Origin: UBA964 sp037444685
Lineage (GTDB): Bacteria > Pseudomonadota > Gammaproteobacteria > Steroidobacterales > Steroidobacteraceae
NCBI GenBank assembly: GCA_037444685.1
Contig: JBBILX010000006.1
Coordinates: 129,824-193,823 of the forward strand
Length of the DNA stretch: 64,000 nucleotides
Direction of reading: 5' to 3'
Shown here: in pieces, positions 18,453 through 27,824 of the stretch
Position numbering within the stretch: position 1 is the first letter of the stretch
Layout of the letters: each line of letters starts with the position of its first letter
Position numbers and translations under genes: made by a program
Notes under the pieces: model-generated
Told to the model about the DNA's origin: nothing
Database searches by the model: none
Seen by the model: only the letters and a program-made list of their open reading frames with translations

Positions 18453-20175
18453 ATGCCGTGACGGGAGCCGTCTGCCCAAGCACGGCTTCCAGCGGCTCGG
18501 GTCGGCCGACGGCGTGGCCTTGGGCGAACTGCACACCCAGCTCACCGAGCTTGCGGCGCAGCGCGAGGGTGTCGACGTACTCGGCGACGGTCAGGATGCC
18601 CATGGCCTCGGCGAGCTGAACGATCGCGCGCACGAGGGCCTGCGAGCGGGTGTCGGCGAGCAGGTCGTGCACGTAGGAGCGGTCGAGCTTGATGCTCGTG
18701 ACGTTGAGCGCCTTGAGGTGCGGCAGTGAGTTGAGGCCGGTGCCGAAGTCGTCGACGGCGAAATGCAATCCCTCGCGCGACAGCCTCTCGACGATCCGCC
18801 GCAGCGCCTCGAGGTGCGCTGCTGTCGCTGCCTCACGCAGCTCGATCGTCACTTGTCGGGCCGGGATGGCCCAGCGCGCAAGCTCCTCGAGCAGCCAGTC
18901 GTCGAACCCCGGCGACGCCAGCGACACCTCGGACAGGTTGAGCGAGAACGAGAACGGCAGCGGACCATCGTCGGGGACCGCGTTGCGAAGCTGCTCGAAG
19001 GCACGCGACACCACGCTGCGGTCCAGCTCGGGCAGCAACTGATAGCGCTCGGCTGCCGGCAGGAAGCCGGCCGGCTCGACCAGCCCGCCATCGGCGGTCT
19101 CGATGCGCGCCAGCAGTTCGTAGCTGGTCGGCAGGGCGCTGTTCTGCAGTGGCGCGGTCGGCTGGGCGTAGATCACGAGGCGCCTTGCCTCGATCGCCTC
19201 GGCGAGACGGCGCAGCGCGTCGACGTCGTCGTGGCGACGCGCGAGACTCGGGTCCGTGGCCTCGTAGCATTCGACGCCGCGCCGGCCGTGCTCCTTGACA
19301 GCGCGGCAGGCGAGCTCGGCGTCGGTGATCGCGCGCTGAGCGTCGAAGTGCGCGGCAGGCGTGGTCAGGACGCCCCAGGATATCGACAGCGGCGCGGCGG
19401 GTCCGAACATGCGGCGGATGTCGCTCTGGAAGCGAAGCCGCATGCGCTCGGCGGCGGCGCGCGCCTGCGCGCCATCGCGCTGCGGCAGCGCGATCACGAA
19501 TCGGTCGCCGGAGAGCCGGCAGGCGACATTGCGCGCATCGGTCAGCGAGCTGCGTATGACCTGCGCGGCGAGCAGGATCGCCGCGTCGCCGGCGGCGAGG
19601 CCACGTGCCATGTTCAGCACGTGCAGGCGGTCAATGTTGCCGTAGAGCAGCGACACCGGCGCGTCGGCGGCGAGGCCGGCGACGAGTCGCTGCACGCGGC
19701 GCGTGAAGCCGCTCCAGTTGCTGAGTCCGGTTGCCGCATCGCGGTCGCGTTGCATCTGCTCGAACAGCGTCGCGGCGAGCCGCCGCAGCGAGCGAACGGC
19801 GCGTGCCTCGAACTCAGGACCCGTCGATCGATCGACCGCGATGACGATGCCGACGGGACGCCGACCGTGTGCGGCGATCGGCACGGCGAGCACGCGGCCG
19901 ATCACCGGCGACTCGCGCGACAGGCGAACGCGGTTGCTGAGCAGCCGCGAGCGCTGGTCGATCACGCGTTCGCTGAGGACGCTGCGCAGCGCCTCGATCT
20001 GCGCCGCCGCAAACGCGCGCGCGGAATCGCTGCGGGCCCAGAGCCGGCGGATCGCGCCGGTCGAAGTCAGCACTGCGACACCGGCGCAGCCGAGCCGCTT
20101 GCCCGTGGCGCCGAGCAGCGCGTCCGTTCGCGATCTTGCGGCTTCGTCCGGGTTCTTCCCGGTGTCGGAGGCCAC
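18430..20175 (-). CDS. GAF-like/GGDEF-EAL protein; degenerate GGDEF, EAL likely active
   Basis: In this 581-residue cytosolic protein residues 20-140 look like a GAF sensor. The GGDEF motif is degraded to SGDRF (222-226), so cyclase activity is unlikely. The EAL domain keeps the expected metal and catalytic positions: YELLARIE, NLSEVSL, TIELREA, VDDFGTGLNSLPHLK, IKLDRS, AEYVDT and QGHAVGRPEPL. It should therefore hydrolyse cyclic-di-GMP to pGpG, with the dead GGDEF perhaps acting as a GTP-sensing regulator. Together with the cyclase at 5.9 kb it gives the window one synthesising and one degrading enzyme. Confidence 0.9.
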   Translation of the reverse strand: MASDTGKNPDEAARSRTDALLGATGKRLGCAGVAVLTSTGAIRRLWARSDSARAFAAAQIEALRSVLSERVIDQRSRLLSNRVRLSRESPVIGRVLAVPIAAHGRRPVGIVIAVDRSTGPEFEARAVRSLRRLAATLFEQMQRDRDAATGLSNWSGFTRRVQRLVAGLAADAPVSLLYGNIDRLHVLNMARGLAAGDAAILLAAQVIRSSLTDARNVACRLSGDRFVIALPQRDGAQARAAAERMRLRFQSDIRRMFGPAAPLSISWGVLTTPAAHFDAQRAITDAELACRAVKEHGRRGVECYEATDPSLARRHDDVDALRRLAEAIEARRLVIYAQPTAPLQNSALPTSYELLARIETADGGLVEPAGFLPAAERYQLLPELDRSVVSRAFEQLRNAVPDDGPLPFSFSLNLSEVSLASPGFDDWLLEELARWAIPARQVTIELREAATAAHLEALRRIVERLSREGLHFAVDDFGTGLNSLPHLKALNVTSIKLDRSYVHDLLADTRSQALVRAIVQLAEAMGILTVAEYVDTLALRRKLGELGVQFAQGHAVGRPEPLEAVLGQTAPVTAFRRASVV

Positions 20176-20429
20176 GTGGTTTACTCACTCCGTAGGCGGA
20201 GCGCCCGATGGCGCACGAGTGCTTGCAAGCCTACGGTCGGGCCGTGCGGGCGGGCGTGCGACCGCTCAACAATCATCGAAGCGACGCGCTGGCACGCGGC
20301 GATCTGAGACTTGCGTCACGCGGCGGTCACGGCATCGGAGCGGGACGCGGTGCCGAGATGCGAAGCCGCTGCGGTCTCAGCGCGCGTCGTCGAGCCAGAA
20401 GCGTTCGCTGCCATCGGCGCGTCCGCCGT

Positions 20430-21611
20430 TCAGAACACTTCGAACAGTCCTGCCGCGCCCATACCGCCGCCGATGCACATGGTGACCACGACGTGTCTGG
20501 CGCCGAGGCGCTTGCCTGCGAGCAGCGCGTGGCCAACGAGACGCTGGCCGCTCATACCGTACGGGTGGCCGACCGCGATAGCGCCGCCATCGACGTTGAG
20601 CCGCTCGTCGGGGATGCCGAGCCGGTCGCGGCAGTAGAGAACCTGTACGGCGAACGCCTCGTTGAGCTCCCAGACTCCGATGTCGTCGATCGTGAGGCCG
20701 GTTCGTTCGAGCATTTTCGGGACCGCGAACACCGGGCCGATACCCATCTCGTCGGGCTCGCATCCCGCGACGGCGAAGCCGCGGAAAGCGCCGAGCGGCG
20801 CGAGGCCGCGCTGCTCGGCGAGCCGCGCATCCATGATCACGCAGGCGCCCGCGCCGTCGGAGAACTGGCTCGCGTTGCCGGCCGCGATCAGGCCGTTCGG
20901 CAGCGCCGGGCGCAGCTTGTGCACGGCCTCGAACGTCGTCTCTGGTCGCAGACCTTCGTCCGCGGCGAGCGTCAGCTTCCTCGTGTAGAGGCGGCCGGTC
21001 TCCTTCTCGACGCTGGCCATGGTCGTCTCGAGCGGTGCAAGCTCGGCGTCGAAGTGCCCGGCCGCCTGCGCGGCGCAGGCGCGCTGCTGGCTCCGCGCGC
21101 CGTACTCGTCCATGCGGTCGCGGCCGATGCCGTAGCGCTTCGCGACGATCTCGGCGGTCTCGAGCATCGAAAGGTACAGTTCGGGCTTGCGCTGTCGGAT
21201 CCAGTTCTCCTCGGCCATATGCCGGTTCAGTTCGTTCTGCACGCAGGAGATCGACTCGACGCCGCCCGCGACGTAGATCCGTCCCTCGCCGGCGAGGATG
21301 CGCTGCGCCGCCAGCGCGATCGTCTGCAGGCCCGAGGAGCAGAAACGGTTGATCGTGACGCCGGGTACGCTGACCGGGCAGCCGGCACGGATCGCGGCCT
21401 GGCGCGCAATGTTGTTGCCGGTGGCGCCTTCCGGCAATGCGCAGCCCATCAGCACGTCCTCGACCTCGGCCGGCTCGATGCCGGCGCGGGTAATCGCGGC
21501 CTGCACGACATGGCCCGCGAGCGTGGCACCATGCGTCATGTTGTAGGCGCCGCGCCAGGACTTTGCGAGCGGCGTGCGCGCCGTCGACACGATGACCGCT
21601 TCCCGAGTCAT
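20430..21611 (-). CDS. fadA: Acetyl-CoA C-acyltransferase (thiolase, beta-oxidation)
   Basis: The 393-residue protein has the three thiolase catalytic sites: the nucleophilic Cys in INRFCSSGLQTIAL, the His in IAVGHPYGMSGQRLVGH, and the second Cys in VVTMCIGGGMGAAGLFEVF. It cleaves 3-ketoacyl-CoA with CoA in the last step of beta-oxidation. ATG 21611 overlaps the last codon and stop of the upstream fadB-like gene by four bases (ATGA), so the pair is translationally coupled. The 254 bases between its stop and the GGDEF-EAL start hold nothing I can name. fadA is used in the broad sense; a more specific substrate preference is possible. Confidence 0.9.
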   Translation of the reverse strand: MTREAVIVSTARTPLAKSWRGAYNMTHGATLAGHVVQAAITRAGIEPAEVEDVLMGCALPEGATGNNIARQAAIRAGCPVSVPGVTINRFCSSGLQTIALAAQRILAGEGRIYVAGGVESISCVQNELNRHMAEENWIRQRKPELYLSMLETAEIVAKRYGIGRDRMDEYGARSQQRACAAQAAGHFDAELAPLETTMASVEKETGRLYTRKLTLAADEGLRPETTFEAVHKLRPALPNGLIAAGNASQFSDGAGACVIMDARLAEQRGLAPLGAFRGFAVAGCEPDEMGIGPVFAVPKMLERTGLTIDDIGVWELNEAFAVQVLYCRDRLGIPDERLNVDGGAIAVGHPYGMSGQRLVGHALLAGKRLGARHVVVTMCIGGGMGAAGLFEVF

Positions 21612-23728
21612 GCCTTCTCTCCTTGCCAGGTGCTGAAGCGGCCGCCCGCCAGCGCGAGTCGCTCGAGCAGGGGTGCGGGTGTCCAGAAGCCCGGATCGCC
21701 ATGCGGGTTGCGCGCGAGGCGCTTCATCCTGTGCATGATGTCGTAGAGCCCGGATTGGTCGGCCCAGAACATCGGGCCACCGCGCCACGCCGGGAAGCCA
21801 TAGCCGGTCAGGTAGACCATGTCGATGTCCGAGGATCGCTGCGCGATGCCCTCCTCGAGGATCCGCGCGCCTTCATTGACGAGCGCGAGCACGAGGCGGT
21901 CGACGATCTCGCGCGTGCCGATACGCCGCGGCGCGAGGCCGATGGCCGCGCGATGTCGCGCGATCATCTCGTCGACGACGGGCGAGGGATAGGCCGTCCG
22001 GTCACCCGGGCGATAGTCGTACCAACCGGCGCCGGTCTTCTGGCCGTGCCGGCCGAGCTCGTAGAGCCGGTCACCGACCTTCGAGTAAAACAGCTGCGGC
22101 TGCTCGACGTACCGGCGCTGGCGAATGTGCCAGCCGATGTCGTTGCCGGCGAGGTCGCTCATTCGGAACGGACCCATCGCGAAGCCGAAGGCTTCGATCG
22201 CGGCATCGATCTGCTGCGGCGAGGCGCCTTCGTCGAGCAGCAGGAATGCCTGACGTGAGTACTGCTCTATCATCCGGTTGCCGATGAAGCCGTCGCAGAC
22301 GCCAGAGACGACGCCGGTCTTGCGCAGCGTCTTCGCGAGCGTCATGGTCGTCGCGAGCACTTCGTGCGAAGTCGCCTTGCCGCGCACGACCTCGAGCAGC
22401 TTCATCACGTGGGCCGGGCTGAAAAAATGTGTGCCAATGACGTCGCCAGGACGACGCGTGACGGCCGCGATCCGATCGACGTCGAGCGTCGAGGTATTGG
22501 TCGCGAGGATCGCGCCGGGCTTCATCGTTGCATCGAGCTGACGGAAGACCTGTTCCTTGACGGCCATGTCCTCGAACACGGCCTCGATCGCGATGTCGGC
22601 ATCGGCGATCGCTGCGTAGTCCGTCGCGCGCGACAGCAGCGCCATGCGTTCGACCACCTGTTCCGGCGCGAGCCGGCCTTTCTTTGCCTGGCCTTCGAGG
22701 GTCTCGCGGATCTTGGCGATGCCGCGTTCGAGCGCCTCGGCCTTGAGGTCGAGCAGCGAGACGGGAATGCCGGCGTTGATGAAGCAGATCGCGATGCCCG
22801 TGCCCATCGTGCCCGAACCGATGACGGCGGCTCGGCGGATCTCGCGCGTGCGCGTCCCCTCGGGCAGGTCGGCGATCTTCGCTGCCGCACGCTCGGCGAA
22901 GAAGGCGTGCCTGAGCGCCAGTGACACCGGGCTCGTGAACAGTTCCAGGAACAGCTCGTACTCGCGGTCCATGCCGGCATCGAAATCGAGCGTCGCCGCC
23001 GCGCCGATGGCATCGATGCAGCGGATCGGCGCCGGATACTGCGGGAAGGCGGTGCGCGCCGTGTGACGCGCAAACTGCAGCAGCGGCTCGAGCCGAGGCT
23101 CCCGCAGATCCCGATCACGCGCGCGCGGCCAGCCGGCGGTGCGCTGCGCCGGGTCGCGGGCCTTCTCGCGCACCAGTTGGCGCGCCGTGGCGACCGGATC
23201 GTCGTCGACGACCGCGTCGAGCAGTGGCGAGCCCGCGAACAGCGGGGCCGGCAGCGGCTCGCCGCCGAGGATCACGTTGAGTGCGTTCTCGACGCCGATC
23301 AGACGGGGCAGGCGTTGCGTGCCGCCGGCACCGGGCAGCAGGCCAAGCTTGACCTCCGGCAGACCGAGTCTCGCGCCCGTGTGCGCGACGCGGTAGTGGC
23401 AGCCCATCGCGAGCTCGAGACCGCCACCGAGTGCGACGCCGCGGATCGCGGCGCAGACCGGTTTCGGGCTCGCATCGAGCACGTCGATCAGCGTACGCAG
23501 CAGTCCCGCCGTCCCCGGCGAGGCGCCCTCGAACTCGCGGATGTCGGCGCCGGCCGAGAAGCTCGCGCCGCCGTGCAGCACGATGCCCTCGACGGTGGCG
23601 TCGCCGAAGGCGCGCTCGAAGGCGTCGATGAGATCCATGCAGAGCCGGCGGCCGAGACTGTTGACCGGCGGGTTGGCCATCTCGAGCATGGCAATGCCTT
23701 CCGCGACGGTGTATGCGACGAGACTCAT
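21608..23728 (-). CDS. fadB: Bifunctional enoyl-CoA hydratase/3-hydroxyacyl-CoA dehydrogenase
   Basis: The 706-residue multifunctional enzyme has an N-terminal crotonase domain (SAGADIREFEG, then LPEVKLGLLPGAGGTQRLPRL with the oxyanion Gly and catalytic Glu). A Rossmann NAD domain follows (AVIGSGTMGTGIAICFINAG near residue 300), and then two 3HCDH C-terminal domains (IGTHFFSPAHVMKLLEVVRG carries the catalytic His). It hydrates enoyl-CoA and oxidises the 3-hydroxy product. Length and order fit FadJ/FadB relatives. It is the first gene of a two-gene operon with the thiolase and diverges from the VOC gene with 35 bases between starts. Confidence 0.92.
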   Translation of the reverse strand: MSLVAYTVAEGIAMLEMANPPVNSLGRRLCMDLIDAFERAFGDATVEGIVLHGGASFSAGADIREFEGASPGTAGLLRTLIDVLDASPKPVCAAIRGVALGGGLELAMGCHYRVAHTGARLGLPEVKLGLLPGAGGTQRLPRLIGVENALNVILGGEPLPAPLFAGSPLLDAVVDDDPVATARQLVREKARDPAQRTAGWPRARDRDLREPRLEPLLQFARHTARTAFPQYPAPIRCIDAIGAAATLDFDAGMDREYELFLELFTSPVSLALRHAFFAERAAAKIADLPEGTRTREIRRAAVIGSGTMGTGIAICFINAGIPVSLLDLKAEALERGIAKIRETLEGQAKKGRLAPEQVVERMALLSRATDYAAIADADIAIEAVFEDMAVKEQVFRQLDATMKPGAILATNTSTLDVDRIAAVTRRPGDVIGTHFFSPAHVMKLLEVVRGKATSHEVLATTMTLAKTLRKTGVVSGVCDGFIGNRMIEQYSRQAFLLLDEGASPQQIDAAIEAFGFAMGPFRMSDLAGNDIGWHIRQRRYVEQPQLFYSKVGDRLYELGRHGQKTGAGWYDYRPGDRTAYPSPVVDEMIARHRAAIGLAPRRIGTREIVDRLVLALVNEGARILEEGIAQRSSDIDMVYLTGYGFPAWRGGPMFWADQSGLYDIMHRMKRLARNPHGDPGFWTPAPLLERLALAGGRFSTWQGEKA

Positions 23729-23763
23729 TGCGTTATCCTCGGAGCGATAGGCACGAGTTTCGC

Positions 23764-24708
23764 ATGAATTGGTGCTCGGAGATCCAGGCCGTCACGCTCG
23801 GCGTGCGAAACCTCGCGCGCACCCGGACCTTCTACGAGAAGGTATTCGGGTACAGGACCCTCGACGAGTCGAACGTCGGTCGCGATTGCGCGGCTCTCTG
23901 GGGTGTGCCAGACGGTGTCGACGCGCGCACGGCTCTGCTTGCGCGTTTCAGCGGCGGCGTTCCGGTCCGGCGCGGCATGATCCGGCTCCTCGAGTGCACA
24001 CCGAGCGGTGAGCACGCGTGGGGCGGCTATGAGCGCTATTTCGACTACGGCCACTACGCCGTCAACATCCGAGTGCCCGACATCCGCGCGAGCTACGAGA
24101 CCATCCTCGCTGCGGGCGCCCGCGCGAGGTCCCGACCGACGCGCTGGGAGGTCGAACCCGGGCTCGAGGCCTGGGATTCGCTGAGCTTCGATCCGGACGG
24201 CACGCTGCTCGACGTTTACACCGTCAGCGGGCGGCCGGACGTGTTTGCGCCGATCGAGGGCCTTGCGACCGAGGTCGAAACGGTCGCGATACACGTCGAC
24301 GACGCGCATCGCTCGCGCGACTTCTATCGTGGACTCGGATATTCGCTGTTCTTCGACCGCCTGATCACCGACCTCTCGGGTTTCTTTCACATCCCCAAGC
24401 ACGTCGCGCTGCACGATATCAACCTGTACAAGCCGGAGCGCTCGCCGGTCGGTCGCATCGAGATCGTTCAGTATAGGGGGCTGCCCGGCGAACCGGTCGG
24501 GGCACGTGCGCGTCCGCCGCGCCTCGGCATCCTGGCGATCTCATTCGAGACGCCGGACGTCGCCGCGGCGCAGGCGCGGCTCCGCGAACTCGGCGCCTCA
24601 GGCATCGGCCCGGTCGCGGAGGTCGTGCTGCCGGGCATCGGTCGCGCGCTCGCCTTCGCCGCCGACGGCCCCGACCGAGAGCGCCTAGAGTTCCACCAGC
24701 CCTGCTGA
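23764..24708 (+). CDS. Two-domain VOC (glyoxalase/dioxygenase fold) protein
   Basis: The 314-residue protein contains two VOC modules. The first begins at MNWCSEIQAVTLGVRNLARTRTFYEKVFGY, the second at TEVETVAIHVDDAHRSRDFYRGLGYSL. Each has the beta-alpha-beta-beta-beta order with paired His/Glu metal ligand positions partly conserved. VOC enzymes range from extradiol dioxygenases to glyoxalases, and no substrate can be assigned. It resembles in outline the other VOC protein at 36.5 kb. The small gene at 24.7 kb follows by 13 bases, so the two may act together. Confidence 0.78.
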   Translation: MNWCSEIQAVTLGVRNLARTRTFYEKVFGYRTLDESNVGRDCAALWGVPDGVDARTALLARFSGGVPVRRGMIRLLECTPSGEHAWGGYERYFDYGHYAVNIRVPDIRASYETILAAGARARSRPTRWEVEPGLEAWDSLSFDPDGTLLDVYTVSGRPDVFAPIEGLATEVETVAIHVDDAHRSRDFYRGLGYSLFFDRLITDLSGFFHIPKHVALHDINLYKPERSPVGRIEIVQYRGLPGEPVGARARPPRLGILAISFETPDVAAAQARLRELGASGIGPVAEVVLPGIGRALAFAADGPDRERLEFHQPC

Positions 24709-24721
24709 GCACGGAGCCGCC

Positions 24722-25201
24722 ATGCCGCCGATCGATCCTGGCATCGTCGAACTGTTTGCGGCCCTCGGCCGACACTACGGCGCGAAGGACTTTGCCGCCG
24801 TCCGCGCGCTATGGGTCGAGCGCCTGCCGGCACCCTTCTACCTTGCCGAGGAACACGACGAATTCATCGATTCCTGGGACAAGCTCGAGAACTACTGGCG
24901 ACTCACGTCGCAGACCCTGTCGCATCTGCGCGCGCGGTTCGTGCCCCGGACCAGCGTGCCGCTCGACGAGCACCGGCAACTCGTCGGCTTCGAGCTGACC
25001 TGGCTCGCGCGCGTCGGCAGCGACGCGCCTGTGGCCGGCAGGCTGCGCGCCGCGGCGGTCTGCGAGCGCAGCGCGAGCGGCTGGCGTATCCGCGCGTGGA
25101 TCGAGGCGCCCCTCGCGCCCATCGTCTACATGCGCCACCTCTACCACGGCGTCGCGCGGCAGCTCACGGTGGACGGTGCAGGCAGCGAGCTCAGGGACTG
25201 A
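24722..25201 (+). CDS. Hypothetical protein, possible NTF2/SnoaL-like fold
   Basis: This 159-residue protein has no signal peptide or membrane segment. It has a helical N-terminus (IDPGIVELFAALGRHYG) and then alternating strands such as VPLDEHRQLVGFELTWLARV and AAVCERSASGWRIRAWIE. That pattern is common in cone-shaped NTF2-like small-molecule proteins, but no motif confirms it. It is probably co-transcribed with the VOC gene 13 bases upstream. Its end overlaps the convergent PBP4-like gene by 11 bases. Confidence 0.6.
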   Translation: MPPIDPGIVELFAALGRHYGAKDFAAVRALWVERLPAPFYLAEEHDEFIDSWDKLENYWRLTSQTLSHLRARFVPRTSVPLDEHRQLVGFELTWLARVGSDAPVAGRLRAAAVCERSASGWRIRAWIEAPLAPIVYMRHLYHGVARQLTVDGAGSELRD

Positions 25202-26426
25202 GGGACGACGCGGTCGCACCGGCGAGCTCGACCCGGGCTCTCGTGAACGCTGGCGCCGGATCGCGCACATACGGCCAGGGTTCGCCGTCGAGCGCCCGCA
25301 GCAGTTCGCGCAGGAACGCGTCCTGGCGCTGGCGCGCCGGCACGATCGGAATGCCCCGGTTCAGGATCGCGAAGTACACGGTTCCATGGCGGGCGCTGCG
25401 CAGCGCGCCGGCGAGCGCGCAGGCGCCGTAGTCACCGTAAGTACCGGTCTTGCCAACAACGCGCCCGATCTCGGACGGTCCGGCGAGCCGCTGGCGCAGC
25501 GTTCCATCGTCGATGCCGGCCACCGGCAGCACGTCCGGCAGGCCATGGCCGCTGCGCGAGAGCTCTGCCTCGAGCGCGCGCAGCAGCCGGACCGTGACGC
25601 GTGGACTGAGCCGATTGCGTGGATCCACACCAGCGCCGTCCGCGAGCCGGATCTCGCCGCGCTGCTCCGGCGGAACGAGCTCGCGCGCGAGGCGCTCGAC
25701 GGCGGCGGCGCCACCGGCCGCTTCGGCGAGTGGCCGGAAGATGTTGTTCGAGTAATCGTTGAGCGCCTTGACCATCGGCAGCAACGGCTGCGAGCGATGC
25801 ACGAGCAGAGGCTGCGCCGGCGCGTCGGCGCCGCCGCTGGCAGCGACGGATGCCCAGCGCAGCATCGGCGCCGCGGCGACCGCGCCAAGCATGCCGCCGC
25901 CGGCACGCGCGTGAACCGCCGACCATGCGGCCCGCGGCACCTGTCCCGCCAGCGCCGCGCGCAGCCGCTTCCCGGTCGCGTCGGGCGTCCAGTTGAAGGT
26001 CAGCGCTCCGCGCACGCGCAGTGCGCCGTCGACACGCTCGATGCCGAGCTCGCGCAGCCCGAGCAGGACGAGCAGGGCATTCTCGTCGACGAAGTAGGGA
26101 TCGCCGCCGGGGTCGACGACGAGATCGCCGCGTAGGGCGCCGCCGGCGATCGGTCCAGTGGCGCTGAAAGTCGTCACGAAACGGTGCGCGGGGCCGAACT
26201 GGCGCAGCAAGGCGATCGTGGTCGGGATCTTCGATATCGAGGCCGGATGCACGGCACGGGCTGCGACCTGTTGGACGAGCACGCTGCCGTCCGAGGTCTC
26301 GACATACACGCCCTGATCCGCGCCGAGCGTGCGGCGCGCGAGCTCGGCGAGGTCGAGGGCGTCCGCGGGCTGTGCTAGCGTGAGCAGCCAGAGGGCGGTC
26401 CAGAGCAAAGGAACTGAACGTGACAA
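25191..26426 (-). CDS. dacB: D-alanyl-D-alanine carboxypeptidase/endopeptidase, PBP4 (S13) type
   Basis: The 411-residue exported protein (leader LLWTALWLLTLAQPADA) shows the three penicillin-binding motifs in order: SISK at 63-66, SNN at 226-228 in NDYSNNIFRP, and KTG at 326-328. It should trim peptidoglycan peptides in the periplasm. It is shorter than E. coli DacB (477), and the stretch between SxxK and SxN is about 160 residues, so the accessory domains are reduced. The start appears to be TTG at 26426 (GGAGG just upstream), which overlaps the GTG start of the divergent amidohydrolase. A second TTG at 26408 would remove six residues. Confidence 0.85.
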   Translation of the reverse strand: MSRSVPLLWTALWLLTLAQPADALDLAELARRTLGADQGVYVETSDGSVLVQQVAARAVHPASISKIPTTIALLRQFGPAHRFVTTFSATGPIAGGALRGDLVVDPGGDPYFVDENALLVLLGLRELGIERVDGALRVRGALTFNWTPDATGKRLRAALAGQVPRAAWSAVHARAGGGMLGAVAAAPMLRWASVAASGGADAPAQPLLVHRSQPLLPMVKALNDYSNNIFRPLAEAAGGAAAVERLARELVPPEQRGEIRLADGAGVDPRNRLSPRVTVRLLRALEAELSRSGHGLPDVLPVAGIDDGTLRQRLAGPSEIGRVVGKTGTYGDYGACALAGALRSARHGTVYFAILNRGIPIVPARQRQDAFLRELLRALDGEPWPYVRDPAPAFTRARVELAGATASSLSP

Positions 26427-27817
26427 GCAGCCTCCATTCGGGAGTCCGGCTGACGCGGCGACTGCGCCGCGTCAGCGCAGCCTTGATCGCCACGCTGCTC
26501 GCTGCCGGGTCGTTCGCGGCGGCGGCCGACGCGCAGCTTATCATCCGCAACGCGCGCGTCTTCGACGGCCGCAGTGAGCGGCTGCGCGAGCGGGCCGAGA
26601 TCGTGATCCGCGGCAACCGCATCGAAGCGGTCCGCGACGTGACGGCGGACGCCGCAGCGGCGGACGGGGCACGGGTGATCGATGCCGGCGGCCGCGTCGT
26701 GATTCCCGGCCTGATCGACGCGCATGTCCATCCGACCATCGCCGTGCCGCTGACCGCCTTGCGCGACAACGATCCGAACTACCTCGCGCAGCGCTCCGCC
26801 GTCGAGGCGCGGCAGATGCTGCTGCGCGGTTTCACGACGATCCGCGACATGGCCGGACCGTCATTCGGACTCAAGCAGGCGATCGACGAGGGTCTCATCG
26901 AGGGCCCGCGGATCTTTCCGTCGGGTGCGATGGTCAGCCAGACCAGCGGCCACGGCGATTTCCGCCAGCGCACCACACCGGCACGCCGGTGGAGCGGCCA
27001 GGACGACGCTCTCGAGCGTCTCGGCTATGGCGTCATCGCCGACGGCGCCGACGAAGTCGCCGCGGCAGTCCGCGAACAGCTCCGGCTCGGTGCCACGCAG
27101 ATCAAGCTGGCGGCGGGCGGCGGCATCTCCTCGGCCTTCGATCCGATCGACAGCGTGCAGTACTTCGACAGCGAACTGCGCGCGGCCGTCCAGGCTGCCG
27201 CCGACTGGGGCACTTACGTCGCGGTGCACGCCTACACGCCGGTCGCGATCCGTCGCGCGGTAGAGGCCGGCGTGCGCAGCATTGAACACGCCCACCTGAT
27301 CGACGAACCGACGATGAAACTCATCGCCGAACGCGGCGTGTTTCTCTCACCACAGGCCTACGTCTTTAGCGGTGTGTTCGCCCAGCCGCCCGCTCCCGGT
27401 ACGCCGCCCCCGACGCCGACGCAGCAGGCGCAGCGCGAGAAGTCGCAGCTCGTCGCGGGCGGGCTGGACCGCATGATGCAGCTCGCGCGCCGCTACGGTG
27501 TGCGCATCGCCTTCGGCACCGACGTGTTCGGCGGGGCGCGCGTCTTCGCCTGGCAGTCGCGCGAGTTCGGCGCGCGGTTGCGCTGGTTCACGCCACTCGA
27601 GATCCTCCGCCAGGCGACGTCGATCAATGGCGAGCTGCTCGCCCTCTCCGGTCCGCGCAACGGCTACGGGCGACTCGGCCTGCTCGAGCCGGGCGCGCTC
27701 GCCGATCTGCTCGTCGTCGACGGCAATCCGCTCGAGGACATCCGGGTGCTCGAGGATCCCGAGCGCAACCTGCGGCTGATCGTCAAGGACGGCCGCATCG
27801 TCAGGCAGACGCTCTGA
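26420..27817 (+). CDS. Exported amidohydrolase, imidazolonepropionase/prolidase-like
   Basis: The 465-residue protein starts at GTG 26420 with AAAGGA upstream and an N-terminal signal (SAALIATLLAAGSFAAAADA). Metal ligands of the amidohydrolase barrel are present: HxH in GLIDAHVHPTIA, the carboxylated Lys candidate in ATQIKLAAGGG, His in VAVHAYTP and IEHAHLID, and the Asp in AFGTDVFGG. A C-terminal beta sandwich closes the fold (LGLLEPGALADLLVVDGNPL). It likely hydrolyses an amide, cyclic imide or Xaa-Pro-type peptide outside the cytoplasm; the true substrate is open. Confidence 0.85.
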   Translation: MTSSLHSGVRLTRRLRRVSAALIATLLAAGSFAAAADAQLIIRNARVFDGRSERLRERAEIVIRGNRIEAVRDVTADAAAADGARVIDAGGRVVIPGLIDAHVHPTIAVPLTALRDNDPNYLAQRSAVEARQMLLRGFTTIRDMAGPSFGLKQAIDEGLIEGPRIFPSGAMVSQTSGHGDFRQRTTPARRWSGQDDALERLGYGVIADGADEVAAAVREQLRLGATQIKLAAGGGISSAFDPIDSVQYFDSELRAAVQAAADWGTYVAVHAYTPVAIRRAVEAGVRSIEHAHLIDEPTMKLIAERGVFLSPQAYVFSGVFAQPPAPGTPPPTPTQQAQREKSQLVAGGLDRMMQLARRYGVRIAFGTDVFGGARVFAWQSREFGARLRWFTPLEILRQATSINGELLALSGPRNGYGRLGLLEPGALADLLVVDGNPLEDIRVLEDPERNLRLIVKDGRIVRQTL

Positions 27818-27824
27818 GCCGGCG

